From Aquimonas sp964586455 (GTDB lineage: Bacteria > Pseudomonadota > Gammaproteobacteria > Xanthomonadales > Xanthomonadaceae): a stretch of DNA of 64,000 nucleotides. Below the pieces are notes generated by a model, which was not told the origin of the DNA, searched no databases, and saw only the letters and a program-made list of their open reading frames with translations. The stretch covers positions 1 through 64,000 of the forward strand of contig CAZPHV010000016.1 in assembly GCA_964586455.1 (NCBI GenBank). Reading direction: 5' to 3'. Below, piece by piece: positions 1 to 7,793 of this stretch. The translations under genes and the position numbers were made by a program. Every line of letters begins with the position of its first letter. Within the stretch, counting starts at the first letter, position 1.

Positions 1-687
1 TCTCTTGTGCTGTCCCTGCTGCGGACGACGCGCAGCATTTTGAAGATAATTAACATAGTAGTACTAGGAGCCTGTCGGACTTTGGATGGCCGGGCTGCAA
101 ATCCGTCTGCGCGGTCCACTATCCGCCGGTTCTTGGCCGAGAGCCCACTCGGCCTGCGAATCGTCGAAAAACTGTCCTCTCGCAGTCGACAATCGCCTCG
201 ACCCCCAAGCCCGACAGGCTCCTAGCCGCGTCCATCCCGATTCACGATGGCGCAGCTCGTCAAACAACACGCGCCATAGCACCGTCGCGCAAATCGCCAT
301 GAAGTGAGAGCGGTCCTTCCACTTCACCCCGTTTTGCATCTGCAGAAACTCACTACGCCTCGTGGACGACTTCGGTAGTGAAGGGTCGGATCACCTCCCA
401 TCCGGGAAAGCTATGCCTGCGCAAACTTCCCCGGATGAGAGTAGTCCCGCCCGCACCCACTGGTCTCCGGCAACGGCATCGCCAGACCTCCAAACGCAAA
501 GCAAAGCATTGATGTCCGGTCGCACTTGTGCACTAGGTGGCGTCGGTAGGCAGACCGGTGGATCAGTCTTCACATTCTAGCGCTGACCGAGCCCACCGAG
601 CCCCAAGCACTGTTCGGCTACTGGTTGTCTCGCCCTCCGCGCACCGCTGCTCAAGAAGGTCACGAGCCGAGGACGCTACCGGAACGC
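1..687. other. No supported gene; contains one MITE-like element
   Basis: I see no convincing coding sequence here. Open frames on both strands are short, lack ribosome binding sites and have no recognisable family. The only structure found is the inverted-repeat element at 64-225. The rest (226-687) shows no tRNA, no strong hairpin and no clear promoter. It lies downstream of the minus-strand tyrosine genes and may hold decayed sequence. Confidence 0.6.
64..225. mobile_element. MITE-like element with about 22-bp terminal inverted repeats
   Basis: The left end (64-85) begins CTAGGAGCCTGTCGG and the right end (204-225) ends CCGACAGGCTCCTAG. The first 15 bases are perfectly inverted, and the match runs on to about 22 bases with two mismatches. 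The 162-bp body encodes no recognisable protein. A near-copy of one end occurs alone at 58976-58998. This fits a small non-autonomous element; no target-site duplication is obvious and no transposase is present in the window. Confidence 0.5.
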
Positions 688-1350
688 TCACGCCTGCGGT
701 GCGTCGGGCTGTCGTTCCGGCGCCGCCTGCTGAAAGGCGGGCAGCGCCAAGCAGCTCGCTTCGATGCGCAGCAGGGTGGGATACGGGGAAAGGTCCATCT
801 GCAGCCGCCGCGCGTTGTACATCTGGGGGATCAGGCAGCAGTCGGCGATGCCGGGGATATCGCCTTCGCAGTACTCGCCCGAGGAGGGGTTGTCGAACAC
901 CAGCGCCTCGAACGCGGCCAGACCTTCGGCGATCCAGTGCCGTGACCAGGCTTCGCGACCGGACTGATCCACCCCGAGTTCACGTTCGAGGTACTGCTGC
1001 ACCCGCAGATTGGCCAGCGGATGCACGTCGCAGGCAATCAACTGAGCCAGTGATCGCACGCGGGCACGATCGCGTGCCATGGCCGGCAGCAGCGGCACGG
1101 CCGGGAAACTCTCGTCCAGGTACTCGATGATCGCCAGCGACTGCCGAACCGCGCGCTCGCCGTCCATCAAAACCGGCACCAAGGCCTGCGGGTTGAGCTC
1201 GCGAAACTCGGCGCTGCGCTGCTCACCACCGTTGTTGAGCAGGTGGATCGGCTGCTGTGCATACGCCAGGCCCTTCAGATGCAGAGCGATGCGCACGCGG
1301 TAGGCGGCGCTCGAGCGCCAATAGCTGTACAGACTCAGCATTTCGCTCAT
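688..1350 (-). CDS. maiA: Maleylacetoacetate isomerase (zeta-class GST)
   Basis: Cytosolic glutathione-dependent isomerase that turns maleylacetoacetate into fumarylacetoacetate, the penultimate step of tyrosine/homogentisate breakdown. It has 220 residues, the usual length. The N-terminal thioredoxin-like domain opens with LYSYWRSSAAYRVRIAL, the zeta-class SSxxxRVRIAL active-site motif, with Ala where many members have Cys. A helical GST C-terminal domain follows. The start at 1350 is chosen because AGGGAG sits seven bases upstream; an in-frame extension to 1440 has no family resemblance. It is the last gene of the minus-strand tyrosine cluster, 168 bp after fahA. Confidence 0.93.
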   Translation of the reverse strand: MSEMLSLYSYWRSSAAYRVRIALHLKGLAYAQQPIHLLNNGGEQRSAEFRELNPQALVPVLMDGERAVRQSLAIIEYLDESFPAVPLLPAMARDRARVRSLAQLIACDVHPLANLRVQQYLERELGVDQSGREAWSRHWIAEGLAAFEALVFDNPSSGEYCEGDIPGIADCCLIPQMYNARRLQMDLSPYPTLLRIEASCLALPAFQQAAPERQPDAPQA

Positions 1351-1518
1351 CGCGCTTCTCCCTGCACCGATGTGATCACCGTCACGGAAATCTACGCGAG
1401 TGGGGGCGGCAAGAGCAACTGCACTCGGCGGCACCCCCATCGATCGAATGCGAAGCAGACCAGCCGGGCGGGCGCTCCCGATCCAGATCGTCCGGCTGGC
1501 AGCGCGGGGCGCCTTCGC

Positions 1519-2511
1519 TCAGCCCCGCTCCATGACCTGATCAATGGCGCCGAAGATTGATTGACCCGCGCGGTCGAGCATCTCGATGCGCACGCGGTCT
1601 CCGAACTTCATGAAGGGCGTCGTGGGCTTGCCGTCGCGGATGATTTCGAGCATCCGCTTCTCGGCCAGACAGGACGCGCCCTTGCCTTCGTCCTCGTTGG
1701 CGACGGTGCCGGAGCCGACAATGCTGCCGGCCACCAGGGGACGCGTGCGGGCGGCGTGCGCGATCAGCTGGGCGAAGTTGAACTGCATGTCGACGCCGGC
1801 CTCGGGCGCACCGAACCAGACACCGTTGATGTGACTCAGCAGCGGCCGGTGGATCTTGCTGTCCTGCCAGTCTTCGCCCAACTCGTCGGGCGTCACGAAC
1901 ACCGGCGACAGGGTCGAACGCGGTTTGGATTGCAAAAAGCCGAAGCCCTTGGCGAGCTCATCCGGAATCAGGTTGCGCAGACTCACGTCGTTGATCAGGC
2001 CGACCAACTGGATGTGGCCCGCGGCATCCTCGGCCGACACGCCCATCGGCACGTCGTCCGTCACCACCACAACCTCGGCTTCGAGGTCGATCCCATAGGC
2101 TTCGTCGGGCACGCGCACCGGATCGTTTGGGCCGTAAAAGCCGGCACCGACCGCGTGGTACATCAGCGGGTCGACGTAGAAGCTCTCGGGCACCGTGGCA
2201 CCGCGGGCGCGGCGCACGCGCTCGACATGCGGCAGATAGGCCGAGCCGTCGACAAACTCGTAGGCGCGCGGCAGGGGCGCGGCCAGCGCGCCGGTGTCGA
2301 GCGCGAACGCAGCCTGGCCTTCGACGCTGTCGGCCCCGGACTGCAGCTGCTCGTAGACAAGGTTCAGGCGCGGCGCGATCACGCTCCAGTCTTCCAGCGC
2401 GCGCTGAAGGGTCGGCGCGATCTGCGGCACGCGCACGGCGCGGGCGAGGTCTTTCGAAACGACGATCAGGCTGCCGTCGCGGCCGCCTTCCTTGAGACTT
2501 GCGAGTTTCAT
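1519..2511 (-). CDS. fahA: Fumarylacetoacetate hydrolase family protein
   Basis: Hydrolyses fumarylacetoacetate to fumarate and acetoacetate, the last step of tyrosine catabolism. It has 330 residues, beginning MKLASLKEGGRDG. The FAH fold is marked by the metal-site segment YGIDLEAEVVVVTDD in the middle and GSIVGSGTVANEDEGKG near residue 280. The start at 2511 has AAGGA just upstream and is preferred over an in-frame GTG-region start at 2547. It lies 46 bp downstream of hmgA and in the same direction, so the two are probably co-transcribed. Assignment to the fumarylacetoacetate substrate rests on family plus the flanking hmgA and maiA. Confidence 0.92.
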   Translation of the reverse strand: MKLASLKEGGRDGSLIVVSKDLARAVRVPQIAPTLQRALEDWSVIAPRLNLVYEQLQSGADSVEGQAAFALDTGALAAPLPRAYEFVDGSAYLPHVERVRRARGATVPESFYVDPLMYHAVGAGFYGPNDPVRVPDEAYGIDLEAEVVVVTDDVPMGVSAEDAAGHIQLVGLINDVSLRNLIPDELAKGFGFLQSKPRSTLSPVFVTPDELGEDWQDSKIHRPLLSHINGVWFGAPEAGVDMQFNFAQLIAHAARTRPLVAGSIVGSGTVANEDEGKGASCLAEKRMLEIIRDGKPTTPFMKFGDRVRIEMLDRAGQSIFGAIDQVMERG

Positions 2512-2557
2512 CGGGTGTCCTTGGTATTCGGCTCGCGCGGTTCGCAAGCCAAGGGAA

Positions 2558-3865
2558 TCAGGGCTTTGCTGCGTCGAAGTTCGCCTGCAGGCCGGCCCAG
2601 CAGTCAGGGTAGTCGCGCTGGCGATGCGCGGCCTCGACCGCCTGCTTCGTCGGGCGGATCACTCGCGGCGCTTCGAACATGAAGGCCATGGTATCGGTGA
2701 TCACGTCGGGCTTGGACAGGTCAGCTTTCGAGGCCTTGTCGAAGGTCGCTGCGTCCGGGCCGTGGCCGGTCATGCAGTTGTGCAGCGAAGCGCCGCCGGG
2801 CACGAAACCCTCGGCCTTGGCGTCGTAGGCACCGTGCACCAGGCCCATGAACTCGCTGGCCACGTTGCGGTGGAACCAGGGCGGGCGGAAGGTGTTCTGG
2901 GCGACCAGCCAGCGCGGCGGGAAGATCACAAAATCAAGATTGCTGACGCCCTCGACTTCACCGGGCGAATGCAGCACCAGAAAGATCGACGGGTCCGGAT
3001 GGTCGTAGCTGATCGAGCCGATCGTGTTGAAACGGCGCAGGTCATATCGATACGGCGCGTAATTGCCGTGCCAGGCAACCACGTCCAGCGGGCTGTGGCC
3101 GATCGGCGCACGCCAGAGTTGACCCTGGAACTTGGCGATCAGCTCGAACTCGCCTTCGCGCTGCTCGTAGCGCGCGACGGGGGTTTCGAAGTCGCGCGGG
3201 TTGGCCAGGCCATTGCTGCCGATCACGCCGAGGTCGGGCAGCTTCAACAGGGCGCCGAAGTTCTCGCAGACATAGCCGCGGGCCTCGCCGTCCGGCAGGC
3301 TCACGCTGAAACGGATCCCGCGCGGCAGCACCGCGATCTGCTGCGGTTCCACCTCGACGCGACCGAGCTCTGAGTCGATGCACAGGCGTCCCAGCTGCGG
3401 CACGATCAGCAGCTCGCTGTCCGCGCTGTAGAAGAAGCGGTCGCTCATGTCGCGATTGGCGGCGTACAGATGCACGGCCATGCCGCCGGCATCGGGACCA
3501 CCACTACCGCCCATGCTGAACAGGCCGTCGATGAAGTCGGTGGGCTCCGTCGGCAGCGGCAGCGGACTCCAGCGGTACTGCTCGGGGCTGACCGCGATTT
3601 CGTCGAAACGGTTGTGGAAGCGCGGCTGCGCGTAGGGCTCGAAGCGGCCGTGGATCGCTGCCGGACGAATGCGGTACATCCAGCTGCGGCGATTGGCGTG
3701 GCGCGGCGCGGTAAACGCCGAGCCCGAGATCTGCTCGGCGTAGAGGCCGTAAGCGCAGCGCTGCGGCGAATTGCGACCGATCGGCAAGGCGCCAGGCAGC
3801 GCTTCGGTGGCGAAGTCGTTGGCGAAGCCGGTGAGGTAAGTCGCTTTGTCTGCGGTTTGCGTCAT
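2558..3865 (-). CDS. hmgA: Homogentisate 1,2-dioxygenase
   Basis: Fe(II) dioxygenase that opens the ring of homogentisate to maleylacetoacetate. It has 435 residues, the family's full length. The double cupin carries the iron-ligand region FHRNVASEFMGLVHG and the conserved GASLHNCMTGHGPD segment near the C-terminus. The start MTQTADKATYLTGF matches other members; the Shine-Dalgarno is weak. Downstream fahA and maiA complete the pathway. A hairpin belonging to the DUF559 element (3883-3921) lies directly upstream, so this gene is separated from hpd by a likely insertion and may depend on read-through or a local promoter. Confidence 0.96.
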   Translation of the reverse strand: MTQTADKATYLTGFANDFATEALPGALPIGRNSPQRCAYGLYAEQISGSAFTAPRHANRRSWMYRIRPAAIHGRFEPYAQPRFHNRFDEIAVSPEQYRWSPLPLPTEPTDFIDGLFSMGGSGGPDAGGMAVHLYAANRDMSDRFFYSADSELLIVPQLGRLCIDSELGRVEVEPQQIAVLPRGIRFSVSLPDGEARGYVCENFGALLKLPDLGVIGSNGLANPRDFETPVARYEQREGEFELIAKFQGQLWRAPIGHSPLDVVAWHGNYAPYRYDLRRFNTIGSISYDHPDPSIFLVLHSPGEVEGVSNLDFVIFPPRWLVAQNTFRPPWFHRNVASEFMGLVHGAYDAKAEGFVPGGASLHNCMTGHGPDAATFDKASKADLSKPDVITDTMAFMFEAPRVIRPTKQAVEAAHRQRDYPDCWAGLQANFDAAKP

Positions 3866-3882
3866 GGCGGGAATTTTCGCGT

Positions 3883-3921
3883 GAGCCCCTCTCCCGGTGG
3901 GAGAGGGGTTGGGGGAGAGGG
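3883..3921. repeat. Left inverted repeat of the DUF559 cassette (CCCCTCTCCC palindrome)
   Basis: A 39-bp unit made of a hairpin, CCCCTCTCCC/GGGAGAGGGG with a 3-base loop (3886-3908), followed by TTGGGGGAGAGGG. It is repeated in inverted orientation at 4285-4323, with one single-base indel and one loop substitution. Confidence 0.85.
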
Positions 3922-3940
3922 TCCGGTCGTGCAGCGCGCT

Positions 3941-4279
3941 CTAGATATGCGTCAGCACGGATTCGGTTTGGGTCAACACATCGTGATTCCAGAAGCGCAG
4001 CAGCCGGAAACCCGCACGATCGAGAAAGCTGTTCCTTTCCGCATCAACACTCGGGGAGTGCTGAGAACCGTCCAGCTCAACCACCAGCAACTGCGCCAGA
4101 CAGACAAAGTCCACGACATACGGCGGAACCGGATGCTGCCTGCGAAACTTGAAGCCGCCGAAGCGCCCGGCGCGCAGGTAGTACCAGAGCGCCTGCTCCG
4201 CGTCGGTCGTCGACTGGCGCAAGCCCCGGGCGCGGTCGAGGGTTTCGGTCGGTAGCGGCGGGATGACGCGTTCGGCCAT
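3941..4279 (-). CDS. DUF559 (Vsr-like PD-(D/E)XK) endonuclease-domain protein
   Basis: Protein of 112 residues. LRQSTTDAEQALWYYLR, FKFRRQHPVPPYVVDFVC and VVELDGSQH are the hallmarks of DUF559, a family related to very-short-patch-repair endonucleases. The D in VVDF and the ELDGSQH segment would be the catalytic residues. Its cellular role is not established. The start at 4279 is preferred to an upstream in-frame ATG at 4309, which would translate the flanking repeat. The gene fills the space between two inverted copies of a 39-bp CCCCTCTCCC repeat and splits the tyrosine genes, so it looks like a small mobile cassette. Confidence 0.85.
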   Translation of the reverse strand: MAERVIPPLPTETLDRARGLRQSTTDAEQALWYYLRAGRFGGFKFRRQHPVPPYVVDFVCLAQLLVVELDGSQHSPSVDAERNSFLDRAGFRLLRFWNHDVLTQTESVLTHI

Positions 4280-4284
4280 ACCGG

Positions 4285-4323
4285 CCCCTCTCCCCAACCC
4301 CTCTCCCACGGGGAGAGGGGCTC
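4285..4323. repeat. Right inverted repeat of the DUF559 cassette
   Basis: Inverted counterpart of 3883-3921. It again contains the CCCCTCTCCC/GGGGAGAGGGG hairpin (4299-4320) and lies just upstream of the DUF559 start codon. The two repeats bound a 441-bp unit, 3883-4323. Confidence 0.85.
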
Positions 4324-4454
4324 AAATCAGAAGCGACGCGTCGACGCACGCATCTGAACGCCGTCAACTCAGCGAGGTTTCAATAGAACCCGGCGCGAGC
4401 CAGGAACAGGAGCGCCCTTGGACTGGCGAACGCAGAGCCGCAAGCATCGCCCTG

Positions 4455-4488
4455 CCAATCCCCAATCCCGACTCCCAAATCCCGGCTC
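4455..4488 (-). repeat. GGGATTCG-type degenerate tandem repeat after hpd
   Basis: On the minus strand, directly after the hpd stop codon, the sequence repeats GGGATTT/GGGAGTC/GGGATTG/GGGATTG. It is one of seven similar tracts in the window. Confidence 0.75.
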
Positions 4489-5571
4489 TCAGAGAAACCC
4501 ACGCTTCATCTGATCCCGCTCGATGCTCTCGAACAAGGCCTGGAAATTGCCCTCGCCGAAGCCTTCATTGCCCTTGCGCTGGATGATCTCGAAGAAGATC
4601 GGGCCGATCGCGTTCTGAGTGAAGATCTGCAGCAGCTTGCGCTGCTTGGTCTCGGGGTCGGCGTCGATCAGGATCTTGTTCTTGGCCAGCCGCGGCACAT
4701 CTTCGCCGTGGTTGGGGATGCGTTCGTCGATCACATCGAAGTAGGCATTCGGCGTGTCCAGGAACTCCACGCCCTGCGCTCGCATCGCCTCGACCGTGGT
4801 GTAGATGTCGTCGGTGAAGCAGGCGATGTGCTGGATGCCCTCGCCCTTGTACTGGTCGAGGTACTCGTTGATCTGGCTCTTCGGGTCGGACGACTCGTTC
4901 AGCGGGATGCGCACGATGCCGTCCGGTGCGGTCATCGCCTTGGACACCAGGCCGGTCTTGGCACCCTTGATGTCGAAGTAGCGGATCTCGCGGAAGTTGA
5001 ACAGGCGCTCGTAGTAGTTCGACCACTTCTCCATGTTGCCGAAGAACAGGTTGTGGGTCAGGTGGTCGATGAAGGTCAGACCAAAGCCCACCGGGTTCGG
5101 GTTGGCGCCTTCGATCGGGACGTAGTCCGCGGCATAGGCATCGGCCTCGCTGGGCACCAGATACAGCATGCAATCGCCAATGCCTTTGACGACGGGCACC
5201 TCGATGACGCGGCTGGATGGCTTCAGCTCAATGCGCTCGCCGCCGTTCGCGATGACCTTCTGTTCGACCTCGGCCACCGGCTGGGTGAAGCGGATCGCGA
5301 AGCCGCAGGCGCTGGGGCCGTGCTGCTGGGCGAAATCGGCGGCGAAGCTGTCGGGGTCTTCATTGATCAGGAAGTTGACCCCGCCCTGCCGATAGACCGT
5401 AATCGGGCGGGTGCGGTGTTTCAGCACGGGGGCGAAACCCATCGTTCGGAACAGCGCGTGCAGATCAATGCTGCCCGCGGGTGCGGCGAATTCGACGAAC
5501 TCGAAGCCGTTGATCCCCATGGGGTTTTCGAACGTGGTGACCTGCATGCCAAGGTTGGGCTGGGCGTTCAT
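4489..5571 (-). CDS. hpd: 4-hydroxyphenylpyruvate dioxygenase
   Basis: Fe(II) enzyme converting 4-hydroxyphenylpyruvate to homogentisate, the entry step of the pathway completed by hmgA, fahA and maiA. It has 360 residues. Two vicinal-oxygen-chelate domains are present. The iron ligands lie in FIDHLTHNLFFGN (His), GIQHIACFTDDI (His) and the C-terminal FFEIIQRKG (Glu). The start MNAQPNLGMQVTTFENP at 5571 has AGGAG about eight bases upstream; the longer frame to 5745 would run through the promoter. Transcription should begin near 5683 from a promoter overlapped by a palindrome, probably the site of the divergent MarR regulator. Confidence 0.96.
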   Translation of the reverse strand: MNAQPNLGMQVTTFENPMGINGFEFVEFAAPAGSIDLHALFRTMGFAPVLKHRTRPITVYRQGGVNFLINEDPDSFAADFAQQHGPSACGFAIRFTQPVAEVEQKVIANGGERIELKPSSRVIEVPVVKGIGDCMLYLVPSEADAYAADYVPIEGANPNPVGFGLTFIDHLTHNLFFGNMEKWSNYYERLFNFREIRYFDIKGAKTGLVSKAMTAPDGIVRIPLNESSDPKSQINEYLDQYKGEGIQHIACFTDDIYTTVEAMRAQGVEFLDTPNAYFDVIDERIPNHGEDVPRLAKNKILIDADPETKQRKLLQIFTQNAIGPIFFEIIQRKGNEGFGEGNFQALFESIERDQMKRGFL

Positions 5572-5688
5572 GTCTGGACTCCTGAACGGGCCCGCGTCAG
5601 CCGTTGTGGGCTCGACGCGGGCGGGGATGGTCTGCGCCGAAGCGCGCGCACCGGGATTCGCTTGCGACTGGTCGCCGCAGGGTAGGCG

Positions 5689-5718
5689 TTTTATAGTTTC
5701 AGATGAAACCATTTGCAA
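5689..5718 (-). promoter_or_regulatory. hpd promoter with embedded palindromic operator
   Basis: On the minus strand TTGCAA (5718-5713) and TATAAA (5695-5690) are separated by exactly 17 bp, a good sigma-70 promoter. The spacer contains the palindrome GTTTCA-TC-TGAAAC (5696-5709). A repressor bound there would block polymerase. The divergent MarR gene starts only 23 bp beyond, so it is the natural candidate ligand and could also repress itself. Promoter and palindrome are seen; binding is inferred. Confidence 0.7.
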
Positions 5719-5731
5719 GGTGCAGTGCAGG

Positions 5732-6292
5732 ATGAGCCTGTCCAAATCCGCCGCAGCCGCGAGGCCCGGCCCGAAATCTGCCGAACTGTCTCATGAGCTG
5801 TCCACTGAGCTGGTGCTGGAGTCGTTCCTGCCCTACCGCCTCTCGGTGCTGTCAAACCGGGTCAGTCAGGCGATCGCGCGGATCTACGCCGAGCGCTTCG
5901 ACCTGTCGGTGACCGAATGGCGGTTGATGGCGGTGCTGGGTCGCTACCCGGGCCTGACTGCCGGCGAACTGGTCGAGCGCACCGCCATGGACAAGGTCGC
6001 AGTCAGCCGCGCGGTGGCGGGCCTGATGTCCTCGGGCCGGGTTGAACGCGGCAGCGACGAGCGCGATCGCCGGCGCGTGCCTCTGGAGCTCAGCGCCGCC
6101 GGACATGCGGTGTACGCGCAGGTCGCACCACTGGCCCTGGAGTACGAGCGCGCGCTGCTGGCCGGGCTGGACGCGGCCGAGTACGCGCAGTTCGATGCCC
6201 TGTTGAGCCGGCTGCTGGACGCGACCGACGGCGCCGAAGATACGCTGAGACTGGCGGCGCTGCGAGCGATGGGCTCGGACAGTCAGGGCTGA
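5732..6292 (+). CDS. MarR-family transcriptional regulator of tyrosine catabolism
   Basis: Winged-helix regulator of 186 residues. After a polar N-terminus of about 35 residues comes the MarR core: SVTEWRLMAVLGRYPGLTAGELVERTAMDKVAVSRAVAGLMSSG (recognition helix in MDKVAVSRAVAGL) and the wing RDRRRVPLELSAAG. The start at 5732 has GCAGG immediately upstream; an in-frame extension to 5411 would run through hpd. It is divergent from hpd, with the palindrome GTTTCAGATGAAAC in between. It is likely a repressor relieved by a pathway intermediate; the effector cannot be read from sequence. Confidence 0.88.
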   Translation: MSLSKSAAAARPGPKSAELSHELSTELVLESFLPYRLSVLSNRVSQAIARIYAERFDLSVTEWRLMAVLGRYPGLTAGELVERTAMDKVAVSRAVAGLMSSGRVERGSDERDRRRVPLELSAAGHAVYAQVAPLALEYERALLAGLDAAEYAQFDALLSRLLDATDGAEDTLRLAALRAMGSDSQG

Positions 6293-6325
6293 GCACGCTC
6301 ACAGGTCGAACGCGATCGACCCTTC

Positions 6326-6375
6326 GGCTGAGCGTTCTTCGCCCTGCGCACTGCCAAGGCGAAGAACGCTCAGCC
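6326..6375. terminator. 18-bp stem hairpin between convergent marR and ctpA
   Basis: The arms GGCTGAGCGTTCTTCGCC (6326-6343) and its exact complement (6358-6375) leave a 14-base loop. It follows the MarR stop and overlaps the last codons and stop of ctpA. It probably terminates transcription from both directions, although no T-run is present. Confidence 0.65.
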
Positions 6376-7692
6376 GCGCTCGCGGAACACCGCCAGGCCG
6401 CGCAGCAGATTCAAGGCTTCATTGACCGCGTAGTCGGCCTGCGCCTTGGCCTGGTTCGCGTTGGCCGCGCCGGTCTCGGCCTGCAGGTGCCCGGGCAGAT
6501 CGGCTTCGCGCAGCTGCGGCGAAGCCTCGCGGGTGATTCTCAGCTCGGCGTTCTCGGGCAGTTCGATGTCGGGGACGATGCCGGTGGCCTGGATTGAGGT
6601 GCCGTTCGGCGTGTAGTAGCGCGCAGTGGTGAGCTTGATCGAATCGCCATTGTCGAGCGGCAGCACGGTCTGCACCGAGCCCTTGCCGAAGCTGGTGCTA
6701 CCCATGATCAGGGCGCGCCGGTGATCGCGCAGGGCACCGGCCACGACCTCGGCGGCGCTGGCGCTGCCGCTGTCGATCAACACCACAATCGGTGCTCCGC
6801 CCATCAGATCACCGCGCTTTGCGCTGTACTCGGCGCTGGCGCGCGGCACGCGGCCGCGGGTGCTGACGATCACGCCGCTGTCGAGGAAGAGATCAGCGAC
6901 CTCGATGCCGGCATTCAGCAGGCCGCCGGGGTTGCGTCGCAGATCCAGCACCAGGCCTTTGAGCGTACCGCCGGCAGGCTTCAGGCTTTCCAGCTTGCGC
7001 TGCACCTCAGCGGCGGTGTCTGCCTGGAAAACGGCGATGCGGATGTAGCCGAACTCCGGGTCCAACGCCTCTCCGCGGGCGCTGGCGACGCGGATGATCT
7101 CGCGGGTCAGGCTGAGCTTGAGCGGCGCCAGCTCACCCTCGCGCACGACCGTCAGCACGATGCTCGTGCCCGGCTCGCCGCGCATGGCTTCGACAGCCGC
7201 GTCGACGCTTTCAGCACGGATCGGCGCGCCGTCGATCTCGACGATGATGTCGCCGGGCTGGATGCCGGCCCGCGCGGCGGGTGTGTCGTCCATCGGTGCG
7301 ATCACCATCAGGCTGCGATCGGGCCGCTGCAGAATCTCAAGCCCGAGCCCGCCATACGCGCCGGTCGCGGACTCGTTCATCGACTGGGTCGCGCGGGCGT
7401 CGAGATAGGCGCTATGCGGGTCGAGGTCGGTAAGCAGGCCCCGGATCGCCGACTGCATCAGCTGCTGGTCGTCGACGCTATCGACATAGGCCTGCTGGAC
7501 GGCGCGGAACACCGATACGAAGCGCCGCACCTCGTCTAGGCTGACGCGCTCGGCCGCGGGCTCGGCGGCAGCGTCGAGCGGCGGTGGTGCGGGCGCGACG
7601 GGGACATCCTGAGCCAGCGTCGCGACAGACGCGCAGCTCAGCGTGAGGGAAAGGGCGATCAGGGTCGGGCGCAGGCGGTAAGGGCTTTTCAT
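6370..7692 (-). CDS. ctpA: Carboxyl-terminal processing protease (S41)
   Basis: Periplasmic serine protease of the Prc/CtpA family, 440 residues. An N-terminal signal peptide (LALSLTLSCASVATLAQ) is followed by a helical region, a PDZ domain around residues 115-190 (GGLGLEI...PGDIIVEIDG) and the S41 catalytic domain. The serine is in SGSASAAEVVAGAL and the lysine in STSFGKGSVQT, giving the Ser-Lys dyad. In Proteobacteria these proteases trim lipoproteins or peptidoglycan hydrolases, which fits its place after gpmI and envC. A TATACT box only eight bases before the ATG hints at an additional promoter with almost no leader, but no -35 is clear. Confidence 0.95.
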   Translation of the reverse strand: MKSPYRLRPTLIALSLTLSCASVATLAQDVPVAPAPPPLDAAAEPAAERVSLDEVRRFVSVFRAVQQAYVDSVDDQQLMQSAIRGLLTDLDPHSAYLDARATQSMNESATGAYGGLGLEILQRPDRSLMVIAPMDDTPAARAGIQPGDIIVEIDGAPIRAESVDAAVEAMRGEPGTSIVLTVVREGELAPLKLSLTREIIRVASARGEALDPEFGYIRIAVFQADTAAEVQRKLESLKPAGGTLKGLVLDLRRNPGGLLNAGIEVADLFLDSGVIVSTRGRVPRASAEYSAKRGDLMGGAPIVVLIDSGSASAAEVVAGALRDHRRALIMGSTSFGKGSVQTVLPLDNGDSIKLTTARYYTPNGTSIQATGIVPDIELPENAELRITREASPQLREADLPGHLQAETGAANANQAKAQADYAVNEALNLLRGLAVFRERG

Positions 7693-7793
7693 ACGCCGCA
7701 GTATAGGGCGGCCGCAGCCGCGGTTAGGATCGCGGCGGCGCGCTCATGTCGACTTGGCGCCGCAGCCACCGGCTCAGTGGCGCGCCCACAGGC

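Noticed and set aside
64..339. 91-codon minus-strand frame starting MQNGVKWKDRSHF
   Set aside because: It runs through the inverted-repeat element and has no recognisable family. A truncated old gene is possible but not supported.
1561..2682. 373-codon open frame antisense to fahA
   Set aside because: It is the complement of a clearly conserved enzyme gene and has a biased, repetitive composition.
3941..4309. Longer DUF559 protein starting at 4309
   Set aside because: The first ten residues (MGEGLGRGAG) are a translation of the flanking repeat; the ATG at 4279 starts the conserved part.
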